DNA from: Solanum dulcamara
Taxonomy: Eukaryota > Streptophyta > Magnoliopsida > Solanales > Solanaceae
Assembly: GCF_947179165.1 (NCBI RefSeq)
Contig: NC_077242.1
Coordinates: 32,051,097 to 32,115,096, forward strand
Reading direction: 5' to 3'
Length of the DNA: 64,000 nt
Shown here: positions 10,818 through 22,847 of the stretch, in pieces
How positions within the stretch are numbered: position 1 is the first letter of the stretch
Layout: every line of letters begins with the position of its first letter
The notes under the pieces: generated by a model
What the model was told of the DNA's origin: nothing
What the model saw: only the letters and a program-made list of their open reading frames with translations
The model's database searches: none
Position numbers and translations under genes: made by a program

Positions 10818-11164
10818 CTCCCTCCATTTCAGATTAGTTAGTCACCTTACTAAAAACAATATATCCCAAATTACTTGTACACTTACTAATATAAAATAAA
10901 AATTAATTAAAATTTTCCTATTTTACCCCAAAAGTTAATACTCTTTTGAAGCCTAACAAATTTAGAAGTTCCAAAATTTTCTTTTTTGCAAGAGTTCATT
11001 AATTACTTTGTATCTATTTCAATGATCAAGTATATTTTTCATAAATTATCTTGATGTCCATCAATATGGATAAAGGATAGATTAATTAAAGTGATTATCT
11101 TATATATGATTTCTTAAGCACTGTATAAAATAGAAAATCATACACTAATATGAAATGGAGAGAG
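10818..11164. mobile_element. Stowaway-type MITE (Tc1/mariner) inside element F
   Basis: The left end CTCCCTCCATTTCAGATTAG and the right end ...CTAATATGAAATGGAGAGAG are inverted repeats of each other (about 20 bp with two to three mismatches). CTCCCTCC.TTTC is the hallmark terminus of Stowaway MITEs. TA dinucleotides flank both ends (10816-10817 and 11165-11166), the expected target duplication. The 347-bp length and AT-rich interior without coding sequence fit a non-autonomous element mobilised by a mariner-like transposase. Confidence 0.88.
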
Positions 11165-12420
11165 TATTAGGAACAAAGTGCAGAAAAAGGACCACCCTGG
11201 CGAATAACACACCTATGATAAAATTAGACGAAGTAAAAATGATATCGCCATAGGCACCCACGGGAACTAGAAGTAGGAAGGATCATGGAAGAACTTAGAA
11301 GTTTAAATTCCATTCACGTGCACTCGGATGATAAGACTAACCTATCAATCCATGTATCTCTAGGGTCATCTTCTCCGCTTCATATATCACTAGGTTCATT
11401 TTCTCCACTTTAAGTACCGTAAAGGCTATTTTTCCCCCATTGTAAGCAAAATAAAATTCATGCATTTTTTATGAATTATTTGTTCTATATTAGATGCTTA
11501 AAAGTCCTGGAACATAGAGGGCTAGTTCTATCCAACTTAAATGATACAATATCAAGACTCAAAATCGTAAAAGCTCTTGCCAAATAATGTAGTCTCCAAG
11601 CTCAAAATTTTAAAAGATTTCACCAAATGATGTAGTCGTTGGACTCCTATAGCTGAAAGGTTCAAAATAAAAGTTTGTGCCTAAAATGGGGTTGATGTGT
11701 CCTCCCAAAAATATTATGATAAAATAAAGGGCCCTCATTTATGAAGAGGCGGAGGTCTCTCTCCGTCCTTCCTCGTTATGACCTCGATAATTATTTTGTA
11801 GACATACTTCATGATTGATGATGCGTACCCAAATTTTAATTAAAGAATGAAATAGAACAAGCCTTGAACGGCTTGCTAAAGAAGCATTCTTCTAATTTAG
11901 GAGCACTTTTCTCAAACACTCTAAAAAAAGAACATAGTTTTGAAAGAAGATTATGTCAGATGATCCTTACGGCTAAGTGTTCTCTTGCGTGGATTGGATG
12001 GTTATCCTTGAACATGCCTAAGTAAAATTTAGTTTCAGACAGAATTGAGGAAGCAGACCCTTACATTAAAATATTCTCCTTACAAGAGACCAAGTGTTAA
12101 ACCATGACCTTTTTCAAACAAATCAAGGGATTTTCACTCTGATCGCTAAGATAGACACAAATTCAAAAAATAGCTAGGTCGAGCTCTAAGCCGTACTTCG
12201 AATAGAGGATTGCCAAATAAATAACCAAGATCTTAAAAATCAAATACTGTTTTATGAGCAGTAAATAAGCTACCTTTAATTCACTAGAAAGGTTAGATCA
12301 CACATACTCACCCATACAAGTAAAATTCTTTTTTTATTTTGTCTTATGATTTCTATGAAATTTCTAATGCAAGAACATGAGAGAACACCAAAATCATGGT
12401 ACAAATAGAAACATGTCAGA

Positions 12421-12711
12421 TTGAACCACTTAAGGAAAATAATCTTACATCCTCAAGCTTCTATAAAGAGAGAAGTTCTCAAGAAAGCTAAAGGCACATA
12501 TTGCACTATTTTCCTTGGCCAAACCTTTTTCCCAAATGGTTTTTTAGGCATAGTGAGGAAACAAGCAAATGATGTGTTGACAAAAGTTGTTCAAAGTGAC
12601 TTTAAGTTTGTGCAAACCAAGCCTAGAAGTAAATTTGTGACAGGGAATCCCAGACTCAATGACATCGACACTTCTTCATATAAAGTAAAATATCAATCAT
12701 ATTCAGTTTAA
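12421..12711 (+). other. 96-codon open frame in element F, unknown
   Basis: This is the longest uninterrupted stretch in the interior of F, ending 70 bases before the right LTR. I recognise no domain in it. It includes GTYCTIFLGQTFFPNGFLG and a lysine/serine-rich tail. It may be chance, or a remnant of the C-terminal pol region of a Tat-like element. No function is proposed. Confidence 0.15.
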
Positions 12712-12779
12712 GAGTCGACGTGAAGAATCTTCCATATTTTTGATACGTTACGTTAGGTATCCAAGAAGTGAGAGATTAT

Positions 12780-13357
12780 ATGTATGGAGGAAATTGGGAC
12801 AAGTAAAGGGAATGAATAGGATTAGCACGTAGAGTAAAATCAAGAATGAAGAAGTACTTTCCTTGATCCAGCATAAAAGAGGAGGAACCGCCAGGTATCT
12901 CAAAATGCTCATCGATACTTGCCTATGCAATGTTGTCACACGATCGGACATCCTATAGGGTCTTCACTTGGGCAAGACTATATTACAACATAAAACCTCC
13001 ATAATGTCCCTAAGGAGGTCAAAATCACTCTCTCTCAAGCTGCACATCCACTTTCCCCAATCATCTTTAGGCCAAGTGTTAGAGTGTACGCACCTGCTAC
13101 AAGATAATCTTTTTAGTGTTAAATAAGAAATAAATTCACATTGAGTTGATGGTTCGACTTGTGTGGCGTATAAAAGGAAGGTTTGAGGAGAATAGAAAGT
13201 AGTGAATAATCCCAAAAAACCACATATTAATTTGTTTATCGCCTACCATCAAAATTATCATTAAAGAAGGCTTCAAGTTCCTTCTCTCTTATATTTTATC
13301 CCTTTTAATAGATTATATTTTTATATTGATCCAGCACTAGTTTATTTTAGCCTAAAT
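12780..13357 (+). repeat. Right LTR of element F, first part
   Basis: Similar to 9075-9650 of the left LTR (see shared words there). It is cut at 13357 by the family-A solo LTR, then continues at 16952 with AAAAAGAACTTGATCGACCT. The left-LTR counterpart reads GGAAATGAACTTGATCGACC. Confidence 0.6.
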
Positions 13358-13872
13358 TGTTACACCCCATACTTTTGTACCTTGGAAGGTTCTTAAGCTT
13401 CTTAAGTATCTTGAAAAGTTCTTAAGTTTTTGAAAGGATTTTTAAGTTTCTTAAAGCTTCTCAAGCTTCTTAGAAATTACCATGGGAGCTGGATAGCCCA
13501 TAACACTATCAAACAACTCTAAGGAAGGGAGAATGTGATACCTCATGATAGGAAAGATTGGAAATAGCGTTGTAAGAATTCGGAAGAAGTTGGAGACTAA
13601 AGAATGAGTCGTAGGACTCGACTTACTTACGTAAGCTACCAACTTGGAAATCTTACATACTTAATCTACTTGAGTACATACCAAACTTACGTAGCAAGGA
13701 TTACATAGGTTCGTAAAGTAAGACGAGATTACGAACCCACAAGAAGGAAAAAAGAGTGTCATATGGCAGCAAGGGAGAGTGCCACGTGGCAGCAGCTGGA
13801 GAAAGGGGTAGACCCGCCTTCCATGTGGAAGCCTATGGTAGGAGAAAGGGATGTGTTGGCCCAATGAGGGCT

Positions 13873-13932
13873 TGACACATGTCACCACTTAGGGCTTGAC
13901 ATGTGTCACCACTTAGGGTTTGACACATGTCA
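13873..13932. promoter_or_regulatory. Palindromic dyads (E-box type) in LTR A3
   Basis: TGACACATGTCA at 13873-13884 and 13921-13932, and TGACATGTGTCA at 13898-13909, are spaced about 24 bp apart. Corresponding positions in A1 and A2 LTRs carry TGACACGTGTCA or GACACGTGTC pairs (G-box core CACGTG). The change CACGTG to CACATG is a single CpG transition. Function as bHLH/bZIP binding sites is inferred. Confidence 0.55.
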
Positions 13933-13946
13933 CCCCCTTAAAATAG

Positions 13947-13950
<4 letters not shown>

Positions 13951-14045
<95 letters not shown>

Positions 14046-14046
14046 G
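13951..14046. repeat. (TA)n microsatellite in solo LTR A3
   Basis: A run of about 43 TA units is followed by TGTATATATATG. It lies just downstream of three TGACACATGTCA-type dyads and upstream of the AGAGAGAGTAGG leader, so it occupies or replaces the TATA region of this LTR copy. Confidence 0.95.
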
Positions 14047-16975
14047 TTATGAATCATTCTTATCTACAAGAAATTCATTTATCTTCCTAGTTCAAGAGAA
14101 TTCTACAGAAAGAAAGAAGAGAAGAAAAATATAGAACTAGAGAGAGAGTAGGTTCGGCCAAGGAGAAAGAAAGGTAAGCCTCTGATTTTATTCCATAAAT
14201 TAATTATCTAGGGTATACCAAGATTTTATTAATGTAAATTTATGGTTTGGAGCAGCACCAAAATATTAGCAAGAAGCCACGAAGTTTTAGTCGCGCTAAA
14301 GGAACTTCCGAGATAAGTTTTGGCGAATTTGGCGAGTTTTGGGCAAGGTAAGGTTTTCCTTTTCAAATTGGAGTTTATGATGATGTTATAAGGTATATTA
14401 AATGTCTTAAATAAGTTTGGAAGTGAAAATTTGCATAAGTATGCTTGACGTTATAAACAAACTAAATTGAAGTCGTCATAGCTAAATCGAAGTCGCGTAG
14501 GGTGTTGTGATTGTGGGACGCAGTTGTAGATGGTGTGGTTGTGTGTTTCAAGGCTGTAAAGGGTTCTAAAAAGGGTGAGGGTGCTTCTGTTTCATCCATA
14601 CGACTCTCCGTTTAGTATGGTTAAAGGTTTTATAAAATAAAGATTAAAAACTTTATTTTGTTATCGTATTTTGAGCTAGTTGCTTGGAGTTGTATTGGGT
14701 AATGTTGAAGTGATTTATTTATATATATAATGTTGGTTGTTGTTGTTGGTATGGTTTTTGACATTTTGGCTGAGTGAAATCTCGAGGATGTTGAAGTTAT
14801 AGGGGAGATGTTGCCCAATTTTCGGTAACTTTGGAACGAGTAACAAACTAGTCGAGGGTATTGGATAAGGAAATGATTCCTATGGGTACTTGGTTGTAGA
14901 GTTGGAAATCAAAAGCGAAAGTTCATTAACCTCAGTATTACTCTCATGTTATTAGGTCAAGGAGGTAACGAGGTGAGCTGGATTAAGTTAATCCACAAAA
15001 GGTATGTGAAGCTTACCCTTTCTTTTCTTTTTGCATAAGGCCTTAAGTTATATATATACGAAATTTGAGAGTCATTCCATTCATAAAGCGTTGAGTAGGA
15101 GTCAAGACCCTTGTTCATTTCTAGATGTTAGAACTCCTACAATAAGTAGATTCCTCGCCTTTCAAGTCTTCTGTAGGCTGATAAGTAGTACATATAAGGC
15201 TTGCCTATTTCTCTCTTTGAAAGAGGCTTAAGGTAAGGGAAATGATGTCTGATATGAGTTTAGAAATAATTCCATTTAGAGGTTTCGGACGTAATTCGTG
15301 ACTCGTAGTCACCTCTGAATACTAAGGGTCCTAAAGTATAGATAGATTACCACTCCCGAGCCACTTATATGTTGAATAGTAAGTGAAAATATAAGTTCCT
15401 ATTCTGAAAGGCTCTAAGAGGATAAATGTCTCTGATTGCATAAGTTGTATCACTTATTGCATAAGCTATGTGTCTGATTGCATAAATTGTGTCTTTGATT
15501 GCATAAACTGTGTGGCATTATCTTGGTACATGCCTGTAATTCCTGAGGCCCTAATTGATGAAATCCCTATATTATCTAAAGGGAACCTCGGAGAATTACT
15601 TTCCTGGTGTTCAAGTGACGGTTCACTTGACTGTTTTATTGAGTCTTAGGAGATGACCTAGTTGCATATGGTTTCTCACTACTCTACTCATGCATACGGT
15701 AACCCTTTTTTTATCGAGTCCCATGGTAGGCTGAAAACGTTATCATGCACAGCTTTATTACTCCTTCACTGAGTTCCGAGCCAGCTATGTATATGTATGT
15801 ATGAAGCATATGATGATAAAATGTCATATACGATGAAGTTGAAGCATACGATGACGCCATATGTGATAAAGTTATTCACCGAGTCTCAGGCTGGATATAT
15901 ATATATATATATGATGATATGATGAAAATGTGGATCGAGCCATATGTTCTTCGGTATTATTTTAAATTATGGATCAGACCGAACGTTCCTCGGTATATTT
16001 TACTATATGATAATGGCACTGAGTCCCATAAAGGGGCCGGGTGCTACGTTATGCACACTACTCTTTCACCGAGTCCCTCACTAAAGGGTCAAATACTTAC
16101 ATAGGCATGCATATGAAAATATAGAGGTACATTTGTGACCTCGAGCCCCATAGTGGACTGGATATACTATGATGACATATACGATAAGATTATGCCGTAT
16201 ACAATGATATGATGCCGTATACGATGACCTGATGAAATAATATACATGATGAGATGGGATGATGATATGGTGATATGGTAATATGATGAAATAGTTATGA
16301 TACCGAGTTCCTTAGCGATCCAGACACAGTGTATGATGATGTATATGACTACATGTCCTAAGGTGTAGGTACATTAATTTGTTAATTGTTACACTTGTCC
16401 CCTGCAGCCTTGTTTCAGTTATGGTCTCAGCTATGATGTGTTATATTTTACATACTCAGTAAATATATCGTACTGACCTCCCTTTCTTCAGGGAAGGGGT
16501 GCTGCGTTTCATGCCCACAAGTATAGGTACTTGCTTTGGAGATCCTCTAGCTTAGGACTCCCACTTAGCTATATCGGAAGTGTTCCACTATTCCGGAGCC
16601 TAGCTTTTGGTGTTGATCGTATAATGTATATAGTTGTTTATTTAGGGGTTTGACGGGGGTTCTGTCCTACTAATGTCACTGTTAATATTCTTAGAGGTCT
16701 GTGGACATATGTAGGTGGGTTATTTACGAGTTTGATTCAATTGTGCCTATATGGCATATTATAAATGTTATTATGTTAAGGCAGCCTTGTCGGCCCTTGC
16801 ATGACATGGTGCAAATGAAAAATGCTCTATGCAGACGAATTGTTATCACCCTCTAAATTCTTGTGTATAGTTTTTATAGTTGAGATTTATATATACGGGC
16901 GTCCAGGTCGGACCTCAGTCATGGCCTACGGAGTTGGATCGTGACATAAATAAAAAGAACTTGATCGACCTTAAT

Positions 16976-18770
16976 AGTCATGACCCTGACATTGTGAGTG
17001 GCATCCGCAGTGACCTTCGGGTGGGAGAATAAATACTAACCCAACTACAACATGATATTAACAAACACAAGCATTTAATAAGTGAAATAACAATTTAAAT
17101 ATAGTTTAAAATTGGGTTCCCATAAACCCAGGTAATTTATCCAAAAACATGCAGAAATTCATCCTCTAAAAATTAAAAGTCATTGCACCAAAACTCTATC
17201 TATAAATGTATAATAAGGGGGATGCAACCCCGAAAGCAATAAATAAAATAAGATCTAAGAGTCTGAATCCGAAATAAAAGGACTAAGAACTAAGAGAAAT
17301 AGCTCACCCTTGAATTCAAACTATCACGAATCTCCTAACTGAGGTCTCTTAATATTCATATGAATATGCTCTTTGCTCAGTAAAAAAAGCAAGTGTAATA
17401 TCAGTACACCACCACTGGGTACAACTAAGATCATACGGCCATTTCCAGTAAATGAAATATGATCAGGAAACTAAAACATAGTAAGGCAATAATATAGGAT
17501 TACATCACAGTTATGCCACACCCACTCTCATTCCTTAACTCTTGATTGAATCATTATATAAGTAAACATATTCAATCATAATGCAACATCCAAATGATGA
17601 TACACTCATGGAACCCATACCCAAACTGTTACCATACCGATATTTTGCCCATTCCTATAGTTAGTATACCAGGGTAGTACCAATTCCAAATTAACCAGCA
17701 TGATACCCGATCCAACATAAAGTCGCACAACACAATCGCAACCACAATGAATAGGCGCACACACTAGTAAACCAAGTAAACATTTATTGCATGCAATTTG
17801 ATCACAAGATATCATTTTAATTCATTTTCTTTCCTTTTTCCTAAGCATATATCATGCATAGAATGCTAGTGAAGTAGTTAACATGCATATATAACACAAA
17901 CGGGAAAATACAACCATCATCTACCTCGAAACAATCCTTGAAAACTCTAAAGAACCGAAGGTTTCCCTTATTCCAATGCTTTAGCTCGTTCATACTCTAA
18001 AATAAACAAAGAATACAAGTAATCAATGAAAACTAGCCCACATTTCCCTAATTATATCAAAATCCTAACCTTTGATCAATTTCATGATCATCTCACCCAA
18101 CTAGGGTTTTTTCCATCATTAATTTCAGGATAAAACCTTCCCTTGTGAGAATTCTCATAGATTCTAAGGTCTAAGAATCAAATTACAAGTTAGAAGAATG
18201 ACTAACTTATCTTTACCAAAGAAATTGGCAAAAAAAAAATGGCCCTAGTTCATCTCAATCTCTCCAAAAATGAAGCTACATCATAAAAAATAGTTTTGAG
18301 ACTTTTATTGTTTAAAACCCTGCAACTTTCCCACTATAGGGCCCTTCCATAGCGAGATTCAGCCTACTATGGAAGCTTGAATGGAGATAGGAACTTAGAA
18401 TTTGTGACCCCAAGCCCCCATTTTGAAACACTACATCAAACTTTGACATTGTAAAATAACTCCTTTATGCCAAATTCAATTTCGGGAGTTTTACTCACCC
18501 AAATTCACTTCCACAAGGGCCTATAGATTCCTTTGCCTCTTAACTACTAGCTCAAACAATTAAAACTCATAAATCAACCCTTATCGATTTTCGTATTTCC
18601 CTAGAACTCACCTCACTCAGATTTTGTCCAAGTCTGGCCTAGTCTCAAAATTTCTAATTTACTAGTAGAAAGTTTTCTAGCCCAAATTGTTTCCCTATTG
18701 TCCTACCCATAATGACAAGAATGGTTCATTACAATAGATATCAATTTAATCATTTCTCATCCCCGAGAGA
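16976..18770 (-). repeat. 3' LTR of Tekay-like element E
   Basis: On the plus strand it begins AGTCATGACCCTGAC at about 16976 with GTGAGTGGCATCCGCAGTG next, a form of the GTCACGACCC terminus of Tekay/Del LTRs. It continues as noncoding text to the end of pol at about 18790. The block CCCACTATAGGGCCCTTCCA at 18330 is typical of these LTRs. The inner boundary is approximate; no clear polypurine tract was identified. It abuts element F only 29 bases from solo LTR A3. Confidence 0.6.
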
Positions 18771-18789
18771 TTAAATAAGAAAGACTAGG

Positions 18790-19278
18790 CTATGGAAAAA
18801 GTAGAGTAGTACCTGAATCATCAAAAAAGTGAGGATACTTATCTCGCATGTCCATCTCAGTTTTCAAGGTGGCTTCCTCAATCGAATGATGTTTCCATTG
18901 TACTTTCACTGACTTGATCTCTTTAGTCCTTAATTTTCAGATATCACGACCAAGAATTGCAATTGATTTTTCTTCATACTGAAGATCCTTGTCTATCAAG
19001 AATGAATCCCACTTAATAATATAATCTTCATCCCCATGGAACCACTTCAACATAGATACATAAAACATGGGATAGGATCTAGATAAGCTAGGCTGTAGAG
19101 ACAGCCTATAAGCCACTGGCCCCACACAATCAAGAACCTCAAATCGGCAAATATAGCGAGGGATAAGATTGTGTTTCCTTCCAAACCTCATAAATACTTT
19201 TATAGGAGATACCTTCAGAAGTATATGTTCACCAACTTGAAATGTAATATCTTTTATCTTACGGTCTGCATATTTGTT
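18790..19278 (-). pseudogene. Element E integrase C-terminus and chromodomain-like tail
   Basis: The minus-strand frame at 19191-18937 reads RFGRKHNLIPRYICRF, then a LDCVGPVAYRLSLQPSLS segment, DEDYIIKWDS and DKDLQYEEKSIAILGRD. After a stop it continues as LRTKEIKSVKVQWKHH and a DMRDKYPHFF end at about 18815. This is the GPY/F module plus the chromodomain-like end of Tekay/Del integrases. That tail is thought to guide integration to heterochromatin in the family. One in-frame stop follows GRDI. Confidence 0.85.
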
Positions 19279-19999
19279 TTACAGATGCTGGGCTACTAAA
19301 AGTTTAGTTTGGATACTCCTTACCTTATCCTGAGCCTTCATTACCTGATCAACTTCCAAAGGTTTCACATCTCCAACCTCAAACCACCCTATGGGTGATC
19401 TACATCCCTTTCCATAAAGTGCTTCAAATGGTGCCATGTCAATGATGGAGTGATAGTTGCTATTATAAGAAAACTCATACAAGGATAAGAACTGATCCCA
19501 ATGACCCCCAAAGTTGATCGTGCATGCCCTCAACATGTCTTCTAATACCTGAATTGTCTTCTTCAATTGACCATCAGTCTATGGATGAAAGACTATGCTG
19601 AAAGTGGCTTGATTTCCCAACACCTTGTGTAATTCCCTTAAAAACTTTGAGGTAAACTGCATATCACAATCTGAGATGATAGAAAGGGGTACCCCGTGCA
19701 ACCTTAATTTCTCTTTAACATAGATCTTTACCAACTGTTGAGCATTATAGTCCACTTTGATTAGAATGAAGAGGGCTGATTTAGTCAATCTATTAACCAC
19801 AACCCAAGTTGATATATACTTTCCGAAGATCTTAGGAAGACCTACCACAAAACCCATAGCTATCAACTCCTACTTCCAGTCAGGAATAGGCATCTCTGAA
19901 GTAAACCTGTAGGCCTTTGATGCTCATACTTCACCTATTGTCAGTTTTGACACTTAACCAAAAACTCAGCTATGTCTTTCTTCTAACCCATAAGTTGGA
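19279..19999 (-). pseudogene. Element E integrase catalytic core
   Basis: Minus-strand frames give DIAEFLVKC with a decayed Cys pair of the zinc finger (19990-19950) and FVVGLPK...WVVVNRLTKSA (19866-19800, the first catalytic Asp region). They continue with GVPLSIISDCDMQFTSKF (second catalytic Asp), then after a stop [18 protein letters not shown] and [18 protein letters not shown] (19566-19380, catalytic Glu region shifted). Stops at 19570-19579 and 19866-19870 and a broken N-terminus make it inactive. Element B is inserted immediately upstream, near 20000. Confidence 0.85.
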
Positions 20000-21292
20000 A
20001 AGACGAAAAACGAGGATCAAAAGATGAATTTCAAGAAAATACAGCTTTTGGCACCTGGTGATGACCACGAAGGCCATCATGAATAGTATTCACCACTACA
20101 GTCCGTGGTGTTCCACTATGGTGGAGTTTTAGAAATTTAACCCTATAGGCTAGGGTTCACGACAGGGACTACAGGACATGGTGACCACCACGAGATGTGG
20201 TGCCCTCTATGATAACCCTTCCCCTAAGACCCTCATAAAATCATTCCAAGGGAGGGAACACATCCCAACCATAACAGGTAGTATTTCCTTTCACGAACAG
20301 TGGTGGGTTTTATGGTGGTCACCCCTACAGACTCTCATATCAAGTTCCTCACCATGGGTCATGGTGACCTTCACGAATCATCATAGTCTCCGTGAAAAAG
20401 GTGCTAAAGATTTTCCTTTTATTCCAAAGACTAAGGTTTTGACCATGGGCACCACCACAAGCTGTGGTGAAGTTAATGGACCATGATGGATCCTCCGTGC
20501 AGGCCCAGTTTTCAAATTTAATGAATGTTATTTTGGTCATATACCTATATTTCATTAATGAGTGTGGACGGTTTTTGGGACTAGATTCTTACCTATTAAC
20601 TACCCTAGAGTCTTCTAACCCTCTCATTCTCAAAATAACTCCCAACTCAAAAACCTTTCCTCCCAAGTTTTCTCTCAAAGGTCTTCTTCTCCCTCAAGCA
20701 ATTCAAAAGGGTTGTTCAAGGTCAAGCTTTTATTCTCTTCAATTTAGGGCTCATCAAGGTCAAGGTAAATGGAAATTCATCCATGGGTATTTTTCACCCA
20801 TGGAATCCAAAGATTTCTTCTCAATTCTCTTATGATCTCTTTAATTAAAAGCCCTAATTTTATGATTTGCATTGAGTCTTCTCAATTATGATATATTTTT
20901 ATGTTATTAGTCTAATAATTCATCATTCACATCATATTACATGATTTTAAGTTGAATTTAAATGACCCATGCTATATACTAGTTTCAAGTATGATTTATA
21001 AGATACAATCATGCTTTCCAAATATATTATATGAAAGCCTTATGACAGAGTTTAAAGATGCTTTATGCAAAGAAGTTTATGAATGATAATTCTATGATGT
21101 TTCAAGCAATTTAATGATACAAAAAGTTAATTCCCTAAACATTGATCAAAGATATGTAATGATGGAATGCCTACATCCACATTGCATGAGTTATATGATA
21201 GATGAGCTAATTTTATGATTTTACTATGATGATGCTAGATGAGATATTCTTATGATGTTTTATAAAGATGGATTGATATTAGTTATTATCTT
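20000..21292 (+). repeat. Element B left (5') LTR, first part
   Basis: It aligns with 35660-36298 and 52776-53407: CAGCTTTTGGCAC, ATTTAACCCT, ATTTCATTAAT, GGACTAGATTCTTACCTATT, TTTTCTCTCAAAGGTCTTCTTC, TATATACTAGTTTCAAGTAT and TGATGATGCTAGATGAG occur in both. The first bases (20000-20017) differ from the right LTR, so the 5' edge is eroded. Element A1 cuts it at 21293. A stretch of about 360 bp present in the right LTR (53408-53768) is missing at this join. Confidence 0.8.
20050..20480. repeat. Array of ACCACGG/CCGTGGT palindromes in B left LTR
   Basis: Short dyads such as GTGACCACCACGAG, CCACCACGAGATGTGGTG, CACCATGGGTCATGGTG and CACCACAAGCTGTGGTG recur every 50-90 bp. The right LTR has better preserved versions (CACCACGGGTCGTGGTG at about 35994, CACCACGGGCCGTGGTG at about 36094). 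Several positions look eroded by C-to-T or G-to-A change. Function is unknown; similar arrays occur in the LTR of element D. Confidence 0.7.
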
Positions 21293-22803
21293 TCCAACCC
21301 CGTGGGCTACGACTGGAGTCTGATCTGGACCTCTGTATACATATCTATCAGTTGTGGTCAAGTCAAATCGAAACCCCAGTGGGGTATAATATTTTCATAC
21401 ATACATAGCTTCTTTCGCCACAACATGGAAGGGCATATAAGCCGACAAGACTACCACACATATAAACCTTTATAATATTTCTTGTAGACCCAGCTGAACA
21501 AAACTTACACATACCACGCATATAACCATGTCTATAGAACTCTAAGAGTAGTGATGCTAATATATGGAAGGACAAGGCCCCCCCGCCGTACCTCTATACA
21601 AACGAAAGTAAATATGAACATCAAGGATCACTACTAAAACTAGGCTCCGATTGAATGAAGCTTCTTCCAAAATAGCTGAGCAGAATCCTTGGCTAGCGGA
21701 CTCCAGAAACCTGTACCTGTACCTGCAGGCATGAAATGCAGCCCCCCAAAGAAAGGGAGTCAGTAAGACATATGTACTGAGTATGTAAAAAATAAAATAA
21801 TTGGAAGTATGTCTGAAATAGAGAAGCAGGGGGTAAATTACCAAATCAGAAACCTATACCTGGGAAAGTAAAATCATGCATGCTCAAATTTTCAATAAAG
21901 TCGGCCCTATCAGGGATTTGGTGAATCATATCCATAGAACCATCACCTCCTTATTACAACCCATCATTATATCATCACATATATACATACGTACCCGACC
22001 CTCTAGTGAGGGCGTGATGAACAAAGCAGTGGAATTGTGAACGAATCCGATAACTGTCCTGGGACTCGGAGAAGAAGTGTTATAGTATACACAAGTAGAG
22101 TAGTGGGAAACAAAACACAGTTTAAATCATTATCTGAGACTCAATGAAGTCATCAAACGAATCATCACTTGGAGATCAGGGTAGGAAGTATCTGACGTAT
22201 ACCCTCTAAATGTCACTAAGGACTAGGTAAAAAGGAGTTTTGGAAATCTTGGACATACACCAGTGTGAAATATCTTATAGAAGTCTGAGCATTGGTTATC
22301 TCAAAGCCTTTTCTTTTTAAAAGAAGAGTTTTTTTTAATCAATCACTATACAGTCACATAGAAGACTCGAGGAATGAGAGTTTATCTACTTTAAGAGTTT
22401 TAACATCCAGAAGTAATCCAGAGTCCTGAAGTCATATTCAAGACCTAGGAATGAAGTTGCACCAAAGCTTACATCATCCATAGTCTACATCTAAGGCATA
22501 CCAAAAGAAAGAAGAGATAGTTTCACATACCTCTTTATGGGTTACTCTTTATCCCATTCTTCTCGTCATCCTTTGAACCTAAGTAACATGAAAGCAATAC
22601 AAATATCAACATCCTTAGACATTTCAGCATCTTATACTACCTACGGTATTCACAGAATTCATTTCCTCGCTCGTCTTCTCGACTAGTTCTTTAACTGGTT
22701 AAAAAGTTAACGGAAATCGGGCAGCACCTCCTCTATGATGTGCCCTATCTGAATTCCCAATTACGTCCTTAATACCTACAAACAACCAACAACATAACTA
22801 GAA

Positions 22804-22807
<4 letters not shown>

Positions 22808-22846
<39 letters not shown>
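22808..22846. repeat. (TA)n microsatellite in A1 3' LTR
   Basis: About 19 TA units. The partner LTR carries about 30 units at the same place (30052-30112). A2 has no pure run there. The expansion is therefore A1-specific and length-variable between its LTRs. Confidence 0.95.

Positions 22847-22847
<1 letters not shown>

Larger units (their letters stand above)
13358..16946 (+). mobile_element. Solo LTR, gypsy family A (copy A3)
   Basis: This 3589-bp unit starts TGTTACACCCC and ends GTTGGATCGTGACA. It is flanked by a perfect 5-bp target duplication, TAAAT at 13353-13357 and 16947-16951. It matches in reverse orientation the LTRs of A1 and A2: the GTAGGACTCGACTTACTTACG region, the TTGTATAC/GGAGCAGCACC region, the CACCGAGTCCC.CACTAAAGG repeats and the TACTGACCTCCCTTTCTTC block at 16471. 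A single complete LTR with an intact TSD is the signature of LTR-LTR recombination that removed the interior. It splits the right LTR of element F. Confidence 0.92.
9075..16977 (+). mobile_element. Old Tat-like or LARD-like LTR element F
   Basis: Two diverged direct repeats, about 9075-9738 and 12780-13357 continuing at 16952-16977, share many words: GGAGGAAATTGG, CATCCT(G/A)TAGGGTCTTCA, CATGCTACAAGATAA versus CCTGCTACAAGATAA, and GAACTTGATCGACC. After the left repeat comes CGTCTGTAGGGAT, a decayed form of the GCCGTCTGTGGGGA primer site typical of Tat/Athila-type elements. The 3-kb interior has no recognisable gag or pol, so it looks like a large derivative without coding capacity, or a very decayed copy. 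The end of the right LTR is displaced beyond the window by element E. Confidence 0.6.

Noticed and set aside
13901..14134. Open frame rich in Ile-Tyr repeats
   Set aside because: It is a translation of the (TA)n microsatellite inside the solo LTR; no gene.
20464..20835. 123-codon plus-strand frame
   Set aside because: Lies in the noncoding LTR of B; the corresponding right LTR does not keep the frame.
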